Assembly: GCA_023055425.1 (NCBI GenBank)
Contig: JALGPY010000004.1
Span: 64,813,718 to 64,877,717 of the forward strand
Length of the DNA: 64,000 bases
Direction: 5' to 3'
Origin: Linanthus parryae
Taxonomy: Eukaryota; Streptophyta; Magnoliopsida; Ericales; Polemoniaceae
A program made the translations under genes and the position numbers. This document shows positions 45,578 to 56,960 of the stretch, in pieces. Under the pieces are notes generated by a model. The model searched no databases, had not been told where the DNA came from, and saw only the letters and a program-made list of their open reading frames with translations. Numbering within the stretch: position 1 is the stretch's first letter; each line of letters starts with the position of its first letter.

Positions 45578-46105
45578 GAAAACATATAAGTTTAGCTTGG
45601 CGCATGAAATTGTTAATCCAAGCGCTTCTCGCGTTATTTTATGTATTTTGTCATGTTTGATTGCACTGGTTTGTTTCTTGTTGTTTTAACAGGAAACCAG
45701 ACTTAGTAGATGAAGGGGAGAGGAGAAACAAGATTTGGAATATTCGTGGGTGCTTAAGAAAATAAGAAATCGTGAAGAAATGAATAGGAGATATGACGAG
45801 GGGAGGAAAATGCAATTTCACAAAGTTTTGGAAGACGTGCCGGTATCATCCCTAGTGATTTACACCGGTGTCTTGATATTTTCTCCAATTCATAACTCCA
45901 ACACTTAAAATTGTTTGTGTCATCTCACAACATTAGTTTAAATATATTTTTTGTTCATTAATTTAGTAAAACCAAAATCAACTTTTTACCCACATTAGAG
46001 TTAGCTTAATTAGTTTAGCGAAGTCTCTTGGGATTCGGCATACCCAGATTTACCGAGTTATTACTGCACCGACAGTCGTGCACATGCGGTTGGAGCGTGT
46101 TATAG
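45578..46105 (+). repeat. Athila-type LTR 3' fragment
   Basis: The segment GTCTCTTGGGATTCGG... to GTGCACATGCGGTTGGAGCG (46022-46098) matches the U5 end of A1 (about 6925-7000). The preceding 400 bp have the same LTR style. Its start was not found, probably because the solo-LTR-like block interrupts it. Confidence 0.55.
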
Positions 46106-47570
46106 TCTGTTGGGGAAAGGATGAGCAATATCGTCTTACAAAATATGCTGGTCTCCCCGCCCCCTAGAGATTTTCTCCCCATACATAGCCAAAATTCGAA
46201 GAAAAAAGTGAGAAAACTCATAAGATTTCACAACCAGACCCCATGATTGCAAAATCAGAGGCCAATGAGAGGCCATATCGCACGAACAGAATGGCCAGGT
46301 CACACGAACTTCTGGAGAAAATCAAAGCACGGCAAAAAGGTCAGCATGTCGCATGACATGCTCTCCCCGGTCGCACGACCTGCTGGTGGATGGGGTAGAT
46401 CTTGATTTCTTCAATACGATGTAGTTTTGGGTCTTTCTCTTAACCACACTTGATGATTAATTAATAAAAAAAGTGGGATTCATTCATTAGTCATTCACGC
46501 ACGTATCTTGGAGAGAAGGGGAGGCACGAAGGAGACGAAGAAGAAGACACGATCAAGACTTCAAGATTTAATAAATTTATTTGATTTCGTCTACCCTATC
46601 TTATTAAATCGTAATGGAGAAACTTTGTGTGTTTATTTATCTTACGATGAGTAGCTAAACACTATTTTCTAGGCATCTCAAAATGAGATCCTAGGGTTTG
46701 ATGTAAACGATGTATTCCGGATTCAATCTAGTTTCATGCTTATTTGATTTATTCTTGTCGAATCTATGTTAAATTTTATTATTGTTAGTAATCCTAGACT
46801 ATTGACACGTTTAGTAGTTGATCTAAGATTCATAAACTAGGGTTTGTTCATTAAGAAGATTCATACTTAAAGTCGATAACGTTCTAATATAATTGTTCAA
46901 GCGATGTTTTAATTCTTAACAGAAATGGAGTAATTAACGGGGATTGTTACTTAGCTAGTGAATGCACGGCATTGATTCTAACTGGTTAGGATGAGACAAG
47001 AATATTAATCTCGTGTCACCGAGACTGAAAAGAGACGTGTTAGGGTTGGCATGTGCGGGTAGATTCAGTAGATTAATCAGTAGTTCCGTGAAATGGTGGA
47101 CCGAAATGACCCGTAATCGTATTAGTAGATGACCAGCTAGAACGGACATGTAAACGTAGGTGGACTAAGAGGACCCTGAACTCTAACGTAAAATGACTTG
47201 AGACCGACATGAGATGGTCAGTGCCATTATCTAGCTTAGTTAGAACATAATTAACATGTTACTCAGATTATCCAATTTTCTTTTACAGCCCTGGGTGATC
47301 TACGATATTGTCTTGTTTCTCCATTAATTGATTAAGACTTCCGTTTAATTCCATTGTACTATTATTTCTACCATTGCGAGAGCCACTTATCTGGGGGTGG
47401 AAACCTCATTATTCTCAACATTTTCTCCCAGCGTAGTAAACTTAGCTGTATTGTTAATTAATAACTTGTTACGAGTTTGTCCTCATGGGATCGACAACCT
47501 AAGTACGAAAATACTCACTCTCTATTATGAGACCGTGCACTTGCGTTAAACCGTTAGTACACAACGGTCA
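46106..47570 (+). repeat. 5' LTR, or most of it, of an Athila-type element (B')
   Basis: From about 46480 it aligns in layout with LTR 1 of the composite: TCATTCACGC, then GATGAGTAGCTAAAC (46646) and CCTAGGGTTTGATG, ending at 47570 before the PBS. Upstream, palindromes GCATGTCGCATGACATGC (46344-46361) and GGTCGCACGACC (46369-46380) lie where other Athila LTRs here keep their own palindromes. The exact 5' end is not identified. Confidence 0.65.
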
Positions 47571-48180
47571 ACTTTTTGGCGCCATTGCTGGGGACAACGA
47601 GTAAAAGGTTTTAGTTATCAATTGGTTTAGTTTCCTTTTATTTTTCTTTTTTATTTGCTTCTTTGATTTCTAATTTGTTTTATGATTTTATGCTTTTCAT
47701 GTACGAGTGCATGCATAGGATCTCAAGAGAAGTTCTGCCCCCCACTAGAAGACCTAGAGCAATTGTTTAGGACACCGATGAGGAATCAGGGACAGAGCAC
47801 CATGGGTGAGCAGTAGACCTACGCACAACTTAATCAACACTTGGCTGAATTGACACCGCAGATGAATGCGCGCACCAACAAGACGTCGTACAATCAATCA
47901 TGCCATGCGTTGGTGGAAATGTTTTAGTCATCCACACATGGACAGAATCCGAATCCTAGTGCCAAAAATTCAGGCCGAGCACTTCGACCTCAAGCCTGCG
48001 ACCATTCCAACAGTGCATAACCAGTTCCAATTCTACGGGAACAGATATGAAGACCCCAATGATTGTATTGGGAAGTTCAAAGTCTATATCAAAAACATCA
48101 AGTACAGGAATGTGACACCTGAGGCGTTGAAGCTTATTCTTTTCTCCTACTTTCTTAAGGACGCAGATAATATCTCATAT
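47571..48180 (+). pseudogene. PBS and truncated gag of Athila-type element B'
   Basis: TTGGCGCCATTGCTGGGGA (47576-47594) is the tRNA-Asp-type PBS. A worn gag N-terminus follows. In frame from 47866, KIQAEHFDLKPATIP, YEDPNDCIGKFKVYI and TPEALKLILFSYFLKDA match the Athila gag core. Homology stops near 48170, well before the middle of gag, where unrelated sequence begins. The rest of the element is absent. Confidence 0.7.
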
Positions 48181-48241
48181 CGTTCTACCCGCATACAAGT
48201 CTCGATACATCATAGTCCGCCTAATTAACCATAATACTAGA

Positions 48242-48940
48242 TAAGGCAGAGCACGGGTTGGGCGTGTGAGGGGTGTGTTTCCTATCCAACCCAATGATCT
48301 CCGGTTGGTCATATCGATACCCAAACCCAATCAAGTAGTCGACCAAACCAAACCTAACCAAGTGATTCAATTCGGACCATCTCGGCCGGGTTTATACGGG
48401 CACAAAAGGTTGCAAATCATTTGCAAAATTAAGTCTATAAACATGACATATTCAACACTTGGGGTGAGCCCGGATCTGTTTGGCTAGATTTTTCCAAAAC
48501 ATTTTCCTCGACTCAATAGGTACGTGTTGGAGAATGTTCAACTCAAACTCACCTTATTCTTTTTTATACCCAAACCAACCCTAACTTATCAACTCGGCCC
48601 GATTCAGACCGGGTTGAACTAGTTGTTAAATCTAAAAAAATCATTTGACAAAAATATGGTATGGGTTAAATAAACTTTATTGATATGTAAGCATAAATTT
48701 TGAATATAAAACTTATACGGGCTTATAACATTTGATTTTTGGAAGGTGTATCTAATTAAAATATGTAATTTTTTCATTTGAAATTTAAATTATACCAGAC
48801 CGGCTTTAAAATGTTTTGCCAACTCTAGAATCGTGATCAATCAAAGTTAGTTTGAGTTTGGAATTCTATAATCTTAATCAATCAAGAGCATGAATGGGTG
48901 CTAAATTCGGACCGATTTAGACGAATTTTGCTCACCCCTA
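48242..48940. mobile_element. hAT-like nonautonomous element, second copy
   Basis: It starts TAAGGCAGAGCACGGG, matching the complement of the right end of the 29554 element, and ends TTTTGCTCACCCCTA, the complement of its left-end type. The flanks share only ACTAG, so the target duplication is worn. The inside is AT-rich and noncoding. Confidence 0.55.
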
Positions 48941-48959
48941 AACTAGTCTAGGAATATTT

Positions 48960-49260
48960 AAGAATGCCCCGAGAGCGTAGTGCAACTTTACTCACTAGGG
49001 CATATTTTCTCTAAGGTATAAGGTTCGAGTCATGGAAGCCGCACTGTGGGAGTTCTATCCTTAATAGATGGGCTCTTTGTGGGCACATTACACTTTCCCT
49101 CTTTCACTAGGAGGCCGCTATGTACCTGATTTACCCCCTCATTGGTGTCTTGAGACGGTGCTATGGTGGCACTCTCAACCTTTCGCTGCAAAGGATATTC
49201 AACAATACAACAATTATTCTAAGGACTTCATTGTGTCAACATATCACCATATATTTAACA
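48960..49260 (+). mobile_element. Possible tRNA-derived SINE
   Basis: GAGCGTAGTGCAAC (about 48975) and GGTTCGAGTC (49022-49031) resemble pol III A and B boxes at roughly the right spacing. Neither a poly-A or T tail nor a target duplication is clear, so this is tentative. Confidence 0.3.
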
Positions 49261-49900
49261 TAATGAATAAAAAGGTCTTTATCATTAAATAAATATCATG
49301 ATAATATAAATTGCTTATAGTGTATAAACCGACAAAGTAATCTCTCAAGCTCTCTTCGTATTGTTCTTATACGCTCTCCGTGTTCTTGAAGGGTCGACGA
49401 CTTACTTTGAAGATGGCGAGGAAGGAACATAAAGCACCGCGTGGGACTAACTCGTGGAAACACTTGGCCCGTATCTTATGCCCTTCTTTTGGAGTGATGC
49501 TATTATTAATCCTTAAATACATGCGTCATCGATTAGAGGGATTGAGGAGTACATTTGAGGACTCCACGTGACCAAATCAGAGAAGTTCGATATATGAAAT
49601 CAGGTTCAACCAAGACAAGAGCTTGTGGTCCGATCTGCATGGTCGTACGACCTTACGAAGGGGTCACACGACAATCCTCCTTGAAAGCATTAATACCACA
49701 GTTTTTCGGTTGTCGTATAACATAGTGTCACATGCAGAGTAGTTTTTGGGCCTCTAGCATATATTCTCATTTTTTTGGGGCTTGAAACCGTACGTACGCC
49801 CAACCTAGAAGAATGTGTGACTTTTGTTCATCGCACCTCTCTATTTAGAATGTCCACTTGTATTCAAGTTGTGCAAATGCGATAAAATATGTGGTAGATT
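49261..49900. other. Unassigned, with a possible Athila LTR fragment
   Basis: No gene is seen. At 49641-49652 the perfect palindrome GGTCGTACGACC and a nearby GTCACACGAC (about 49665) resemble the palindrome cluster of the B' LTR at 46344-46380. About 200 bp here may be an LTR fragment of that group. Confidence 0.35.
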
Positions 49901-50038
49901 CTTTACAACGCGAGTTTTAAGTGTCGTGTTGTCTTCACACATTTATAATATTTTTAGAATTACATCATATAGATAGCTCGGTTCGAACCCCGAACCTCAT
50001 GCATGGGCTTCAAACGCTCTAACACTGAGCTAGCACCC
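49900..50038 (-). mobile_element. tRNA-like SINE head or tRNA pseudogene
   Basis: The minus strand from 50038 reads GGGTGCTAGCTCAGTGTTAG (A box TAGCTCAGTGTTAGAGC) and then GGGGTTCGAACC (B box, about 49978-49989), spaced as in a tRNA. The 3' acceptor arm does not pair with the 5' end, so it is not a functional tRNA. A SINE derived from a tRNA is the likelier origin. The 3' limit is unknown. Confidence 0.5.
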
Positions 50039-50194
50039 ATTTGCCACATATGTCTTTTATACAAATTAAGCCAAGAGAGTTTAGGAAATCACATTTAAAT
50101 GTTTTATTTGACTTAACTTCATTATAATCAATTTCACGTAAAATAATCGTTAATTAATTCGCTCAGTCTAACTATTTTATATTTTCTTTATGAG

Positions 50195-50197
<3 letters not shown>

Positions 50198-50245
<48 letters not shown>

Positions 50246-50259
50246 GTATGTATGTATGT
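50198..50259. repeat. Compound microsatellite (AC)n(TA)n(TATG)n
   Basis: An AC run of about 36 bp passes into TA and then TATG repeats. A smaller TG run lies at about 50444-50458. Confidence 0.95.
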
Positions 50260-51504
50260 CCGTAAACCTATGAGAAGAATCATTCTGAAGCATCAAGAAC
50301 ACATTTAACAATTTCGTTCCGTTTCGGTCCAAAACGGGCGAAACGTTGCGTTCTGGGAAAATTCCAAATCATATCTAATAAAATTTCGTCCCAGCCAAAT
50401 TCAGTACGTTTCGGTGTGTTTCAGCCACTTTTGGTCATATATGTGCGTGTGTGTGTGTATTTTTTAATGTATTTATATATATAAATTTAAACAAAATGCT
50501 AAAATATATAACTCTATATATCTATATAACAAATTAGGACGGTTGACTATAAAATAACATTTAGTCCATTATACCAAATGAATCACAAACTCTTAGATCG
50601 CACCCACTTAAGGAATAGATTTTTTAGGTGAAGTAATGCTTTTTTAATGTAAAAAAAATAGTTTCTTCCAATCATAAATTCACAGGATCATCTAACTGGT
50701 ATTGGAAAGAGTTTTGGAAGATGAGACATGGAACCACCATATAAGAGTAGTATTCTCACTAATTTTGGACCCTAAAAATGTGAAGAGAACACACACTAGT
50801 ATATGACTACTTAAGTTACTACTAATTTGATTGTTATAAAAAGAAATTAATTGCTTGGCAATACTAATGTTAACTATGGATACGTATTACAAAAAAAATA
50901 GTACTCTATTTCATGTTTCATAACCTATAAAAAAAAAAACTTTAAAGTTTAAAATAAGAAAAACTTTTGCAATTATTTATTTTGAGTTTCTTGGATATCA
51001 GTTGTAGATCCTTAATACACAGGGACACATGGACTGAAGTGTTTAATTTTTTTGAAGCTTGAGATAACTACAATTTAAGTTCGTTTTATATGTATATCTG
51101 GCTTATTGATTTTTTTATCTTTACCTTTGCGCTTAGCTTACTCTATTGAGAATTTGGATTGATAAACTGCTGTTTCTACTTGCTATGTACCTTTGATGTG
51201 TCAAACAGTTTATTTTAAGTCTAAGGTGACCTCTCACAGTCTTTTAGTCTTGTTTTGTTTCTTTCATGTTATATTTTTAAGACAACCTTAAGAGAAGATT
51301 CGGGGAATGTGCCATCTCATATAGTTAATCAAGAAATCTTAAGAGAAACGCTTGTGGAACAATTTGTTCGATGAAAATTCGAGGAATGACCTCCCCCACA
51401 TATTTCTTCTCTGTGATGGGGTGAAACGCCTGTGAAACAACTTTGTTCGATGAAATTTTTTCCAAGAATGCGAATGTCCCTTTCTGTCCCTGGTTGGAGC
51501 TTAA
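50260..51504. other. Unassigned AT-rich stretch left of Copia B
   Basis: No gene is recognised. Around 51340-51475 a segment of about 75 bp is imperfectly duplicated: GAAACGCTTGTGGAACAA (51346) and GAAACGCCTGTGAAACAA (51423), each followed by a TTGTTCGATGAAA-type phrase. CTTAA at 51500-51504 should be the target duplication of Copia B, but its partner lies outside the window. Confidence 0.35.
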
Positions 51505-52806
51505 TGAAAGTGTGAGTATGCAGTTGTATAAGCAGCTAAGATACTCTAGAAGGGGGGGGGGGTTGAATAGAGTATGCCAACTTTTTGGAAACTTGCTAGA
51601 AAGATGAAAACTTGTGCAAACAATGAAATTCAAGGCCTTGAAAACAAGTTCAAGCCTTTGAAGTAGATGCAGAAACTATAGAGCAAGTATGCCTTTTTCA
51701 AGGCCTTGAAAACAAGTTCAAACCCTTGAAAAATAAACAGTTTTTGTATGCTGCAAAAGCTCTGAAAGTAAATGAACTGAAAATGCACAAGACAAGTGAT
51801 TTATAGAGTTCAGTCCACTTGGACCTACGTCTCTACCTCAGGGATTAGATCCCTGCAGTATTTTCAACTCAATTCTTATTAATCAAAAGCTAAGCCCTAG
51901 AACTCAAGAACAGAAAGTTCCCTTACTCTGTTACAGCTTATGGTTGTCCCTAACCTGTCTAGTACCTGCTCTACCTAACTGATTAACTAAGAATTATCTA
52001 TTGTTCACTTCGAAGAATCCTTGAGAATGAATGTAGAAATAATACATAAATGATCTACCAATATAGCTCTATACAGAAGAACACTTAAGAGTAGAAAAAT
52101 GCAGTGAAATGCAGTGAACTTCTGTGAATGGATTGGAAGAGATGAAGAACTTCTTTGATGCTTGTCAATCCAGAATAATTTATCTTTATTTTCCCGTTGA
52201 GTATTTTGTCTTGTTGCTTCGAATTTGAGCTCTATAAATACTTCAAACAGCTCTGCGAATCTCCCCAGATTTACCTTCCTATTTTGTAAGCAACAGAGTT
52301 TGACTACTTTGAAATCTTCTCCAACGGTTGAATGATCACAATCTTCAGATATTGATGTCAACTTTTATTTAACCACTATGAGAAGCTGTCATACACGTCT
52401 GATTGATCACAGGATCAAAGTATTCAAGTGTTTCCAAATCTGCAACAATTTAGTTTAGGAAACAATCCTGCAAAACTTAGGAACAAAATTTCCTGCATTA
52501 TCATGGTCAAACAGATGATATATTATGATTAGAAACATGTTATAACAATTTGTCTTTCATCATCTAATAACAGATAATCAAACACATGAAGGAGAGAGAA
52601 TAAATAAAATCAGAAAGTTAGCAGAAAAACTCCCCCTGAGAATATGCACTCAGGTTAAGCAGTTTCAAGGCTTTGAATCCAGTTTCAATGCCTTGAAAAT
52701 AGCCAAACTATTTTCAAGCCTTTGAAGTTGATTCAAGGCTTTGAAATCTGATTTAAGGCCTTGAAAGGGCCAAGCTACTTCAAGTCTTGCACAACCCGAG
52801 CTTTCA
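51505..52806 (-). repeat. 3' LTR of Copia B
   Basis: The LTR is 1302 bp. On the minus strand it begins TGAAAGCTCGG at 52806 and ends CACACTTTCA at 51505. It holds about ten palindrome relatives (for example 51630, 51697, 52665-52760). The polypurine tract (complement of ATCTCTCCCTTGATG, about 52807-52821) adjoins it. Confidence 0.85.
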
Positions 52807-53144
52807 ATCTCTCCCTTGATGAAAGACAAAACCAAATTCTGTTTGATCCTTAGTCTCTGCAAAATAAACTGATTAGTCCACAATTTAAAAACACAGTATT
52901 TCCAAAAAGATCCAACTTATTCAAATACCAACAAAAACACATAAATAGTTTAGCAGATAAAACCAAATAATCCTAAGAACTAGAAAATAATCCTAAGAAC
53001 TAGAAACTAAAACCTAGAATTTTCTCCCCCTTTTTGAATTTCATCAAAAAGATAGAAGATGTTGGATCAAGTGTCTGGAAAATTTTGAAAACTTAAAAGA
53101 AAAACTTTGAAGCATAGAGAATGGGGAAGAAATAATACGCAAGA
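52807..53144 (-). other. Copia B 3' noncoding region
   Basis: This is noncoding and AT-rich. On the minus strand the polypurine tract ends next to the 3' LTR. It corresponds to 16550-16994 of Copia 1, including the long CA/GT-poor text after the ORF end. Confidence 0.6.
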
Positions 53145-54531
53145 TTAAGGGGTTTGATCTTCATCTTCATCCTGATCTTCTTCCTCTTTCTCATTGTCTT
53201 CTTCATCAGTCTTGTCTTGCTCTTCATGTTCCTCTACAGTCCCTCCTGCAACAGTTGCTTCTTCAGTCTTGTCCTTCTCAGCAGCCTTTGGAGATTTCTT
53301 CTTCTTCTTCAAAGTTATCATCAGCTCATCTGAATCAGGACTATTGGCTTCATCTTCTGCCTGTTCTGCTACCTGCTTTCCCTTTTCTGAAAATGGAGTA
53401 TCTTCTTCCTGGTCTGAATGCTCACTAGGCAAATCCTTGTCAGAATCTCCTTTCTTTGTTCCTCCAGGATCCTCAGGAACATCAAGCAAGGTCATGATTC
53501 TGAAGATACTTTCCACCATGTACTTGACATGCCCCATATCACTTTCCAATCCAAAAATAGTAGCTTTGACATCCTCCATGTCAAGTTCCAAACCATCAAG
53601 TCTCTGATTGTCTGTAGGCTGAGAATTCTGACTTGAAGTGGGGGTCAAGGTCTTAGTCTTAGAAAACTTCTTTGCACCTAGTTCTGCTTCAGTCAAGTCT
53701 GAGTAAAGTTTACAAACTTTCTATTTTGTCCAATTTTCTCAAAGGCTTTCTCATTGAGTTCCCCAAAACCATATGTGACTGATTCCTCTCCAGTAAAAGG
53801 GATCTCAAAATGCTCAAAGAACAAGGTGAGCAGGTTTGCATATGGTAGAGGGTGAATCCTCTTACTGGTTAGGCTAAAGAGCATGTGTTCAATTACTAGT
53901 TTTGGCAGATCAATCTCATAGCCATGCATAACCAGATACATGATGTGCAGCATTCTCTCAGTGACCAACTCTCTGGAGTGCTCCCTGGGAAAGACACATC
54001 TCACCAGTATAGTGTGAAGGACTTTGACTTCAACATTCAACACAGAACGTGTTAACTGTTTGGATGAGGTTGAGATGTTTGGAAGAAAGAATTCTTCTTT
54101 CCTGCTTTTGATGCCTCTTGGGATGGATCTTTGTCAAGTTTCCCTTCAAATTTCCCTTTGTTGGGCATGGCATACACACCATAAGATCCTGAAGAAGTGT
54201 ATGAGTTTGAATCTTGAATAAGGATTTCCTTTCCTTTTCCTTTAACCTCAGAGACTGTCTTCTTCTTGTCTCTCTTAGGACTTCCAATATGGATAACCTT
54301 CTGCTTATCTTGTGTAGATCCCGTAGATTGTTTCTTCTTTGCTGGAGCTTGATCTTTTCTCACTATCTTCTTGGGTGGTGAGGATTCTTCTTCTTCCTCA
54401 GTGAAGCTTTTTGACACAGAGTCCTCACTGATCTATTGAACCTCTTCCACTGCTGCTTTTCTCTTCTTCTCTGAGACAAGTTTCGAACCTCCAGCCATCT
54501 TAATTCTGTCTGAGGCCCTTCTTGTGCTCAT
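53145..54531 (-). pseudogene. Copia B post-pol ORF
   Basis: The start at 54531 (MSTRRASDRIKMAGGSK) parallels Copia 1. The N-terminal part is Lys/Ser/Glu-rich (SPPKKIVRKDQ, KGKGKEI). The conserved domain NVEVKVLHTILVR, REHSRELVTERM and HPLPYANLLTLFFEHFEIP (53780-54043) aligns with Copia 1 15620-15900. A coiled stretch and a very acidic end (EDEDQTP) complete it. The segment equivalent to Copia 1 15190-15600 is missing. Defects are TAG at 54433-54435 and frameshifts near 54045 and 53695. No membrane helix is visible. Confidence 0.75.
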
Positions 54532-54988
54532 TATGGTTTGGGAGAAGAAAAGAGAGGGGTGGAATGATACTGAGTGAAGGAGAAGAGGAGAGGATAAATA
54601 CTGAAAGAGTTTGAGTTTCAAAAGGAAACTAGTATCTCTCTGATTCTCAAAAAGATTTGCAAAGATCAGAGAAATTTCAAAACTATTATGCCTTTGGAAA
54701 ATAGAATATACTAATACTATTTTCGGCTAAAAGAAATTTTTGAAAAGGGTAGGTGCTATATTAGGCAAATATCTACAGAGATATCACCCAATATAGAATG
54801 ATCCAAGTTTATTGACTATCAGTGAGACAGACTTATTTTCAAGGCTTTGAAAAGGCTTTCAAGGTCTTGAAATACAGTAACACTGCAACAAGTAAAAGTC
54901 AAGGCTTTGAACTGATTTTGAAGGCTTTGAAAATTAGTTCAAACCTTTGTAAACACATACACCTTACCGTTCTTACCTTATGCTCCCC
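54532..54988 (-). other. Spacer between Copia B pol and post-pol ORF
   Basis: This noncoding spacer has palindrome relatives at about 54838-54870 and 54900-54945. The purine motif AGGGGGAGCAT (complement of 54981-54992) overlaps the pol stop, as in Copia 1. Confidence 0.6.
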
Positions 54989-56960
54989 CTAAACCAGTGC
55001 AGTCTTATTTAGCATTCCCAATTCCAATCTTAGAGCTGAGAACGTTTCATCTGCTAATGATTTGGTGAAGATATCTACAATTTTCATGTTAGTAGCAACA
55101 AATTCAAGAACAATATCACCTTTCTCAGCATGATCTATGATGAAGTGGTGTCTGACATCAATGTGCTTGGTTCTTGAGTGTTGCACTGGATTCTTTGTAA
55201 TTGAAATTGCACTAGTGTTGTCACACTTAATAGGTATGCCTCTGAAGTCAAATCCAAGGTCTCTTAGCACTTGAGCAATCCATAGCACTTGTGAGCAACA
55301 TGCTCCTGCAGCTATATATTCAGCTTCAGCTGTTGATAGAGCAACTGAATTCGGTTTCTTGGAATGCCAACTAATCAAGGATGATCCAATGAATTGGAAG
55401 GTTCCTCAATACTTTTCCTATCAACCTTGTAACCTGCAAAGTCAGCATCTGAAAAACCACTTAAAGAGAAGTTAGAATGTCTTGGATACCAAGTCCCTAA
55501 GTCTTTGGTACCATTGAGATATCTGAATATTCTCTTCACAGCAGTCAAGTGTGATTCTTTTGGATCAGCTTCAAATCTAGCACACATACACACACTAAAC
55601 ATAATATCTGGTCTGCTTGCTGTTAAATAGAGTAATGATCCAATCATGCCTCTATACTGTTTTACATTGACACTCTTACCAGATTCATCCTTGTCTAAGG
55701 ATAGTGTAGAGCTCATTGGAGTCTTGGCTTCCTTACATTGATCCATGCTATACTTATTTAGTAAGTCTCTTGTGTACTTGCTTTGATTCAGAAAGATGCT
55801 CTTCTTCAATTGATGTATTTGAAGTCCTAGGAAGAAGTTCAATCCTCCCATCATGCTCATCTCAAATTCCCTGCTCATACGACTTGAGAATTCTCTGCAT
55901 AACTGATCATTAGTAGCTCCAAACAGTATATCATCAACATATATCTGAACTACAAGTAAATCTTTCTCATGAGTCTTAATGAAAAGAGTCTTGTTTACTA
56001 AACCTTTTTTGAAATCATTTTCAAGTAAAAATTTTGACAGTCTTTCATACCAAGCCCTTGGATCTTGTTTTAAACCATAAAGAGCTTTGTCAAGTTTGTA
56101 GACATGATCTGGAAATTTGTCATTTTCAAAACCAGGTGGTTGTGCAACATAAACTTCTTCTTGTAAGTAGCCATTCAAGAAAGCACACTTCACATCCATT
56201 TGAAATAGTTTCATGTTCTTGTAAGATGAAAATGCAAGAAAAATTTTAATTGCTTCTAACCTCGCAACCGGAGCAAAAGTTTCCTCATAATCAATACCTT
56301 CTTCTTGATTGTAACCTTGAGCAACTAACCTTGATTTGTTACTGATACATTGCCACTTTCATCCAACTTGTTTCTGAATACCCATCTGGTACCAATGACA
56401 GAGTGGTTTGTAGGTGCAGGAACCAGGTTTCAAACCTTATTCCTTTCAAACTCATTGAGTTCACTTTGCATATCAATGATCCAGGCTGCTTCTTGTAAAG
56501 CTTCCTTCACAATTTTTGGTTCTACAAGAGAAATAAAAGCATTAAAAGCACATAAGTTCTTCAACTGTGATCTGGTTTGTGTACAGTGGTTGGATCTGAT
56601 ATGATATTATCAGCTGGATGGGATGAGAGATATTTGAATCTCTTTCTTGGAGACCATGGTTTAGGTTCTCTATAGCTCTTCTCTGGTCTTGAAGTAGTGG
56701 CTTTGTCACTTGAATCCTTCTGATCATCTTTTTCAAGGCTTTGAGTTGTATTTTCAAGGCCTTCAGAACTATTTTCAAGGTCTTGAAAATGCCTTCTGTT
56801 TTCCTCTGAGCCTTTCTTGAATCCAAGTGGATTCTCAGTCTCTTCCTCTGATTTATGCTTGTTCAAATTCAAATCTGCAAAACTTTCACTCAAAGAACCA
56901 ACATAGCTTTCATCAAAAATAACATGAATGCTCTCTTCATCCATTTGGTTCTTTTGTTAT
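54989..56960 (-). pseudogene. Copia B reverse transcriptase, RNase H and preceding linker
   Basis: The linker after integrase holds QDLE/EGLE/QSLE peptides encoded by the dispersed palindrome (56730-56800). The RT N-terminus is worn (56240-56540). [29 protein letters not shown] and the YVDD site (complement of 55930-55941) follow. RNase H shows [32 protein letters not shown] and HIDVRHHF, ending LNKTALV with its stop at 54989. Frameshifts occur near 56950, in the RT N-terminus and near 55395. Confidence 0.9.

Noticed and set aside
49380..49571. Basic 63-residue reading frame as a host gene
   Set aside because: No start context, no homology recognised, and it lies among repeat fragments.
49973..50038. 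Functional tRNA gene
   Set aside because: The acceptor stem does not pair and no anticodon arm of normal form could be drawn.
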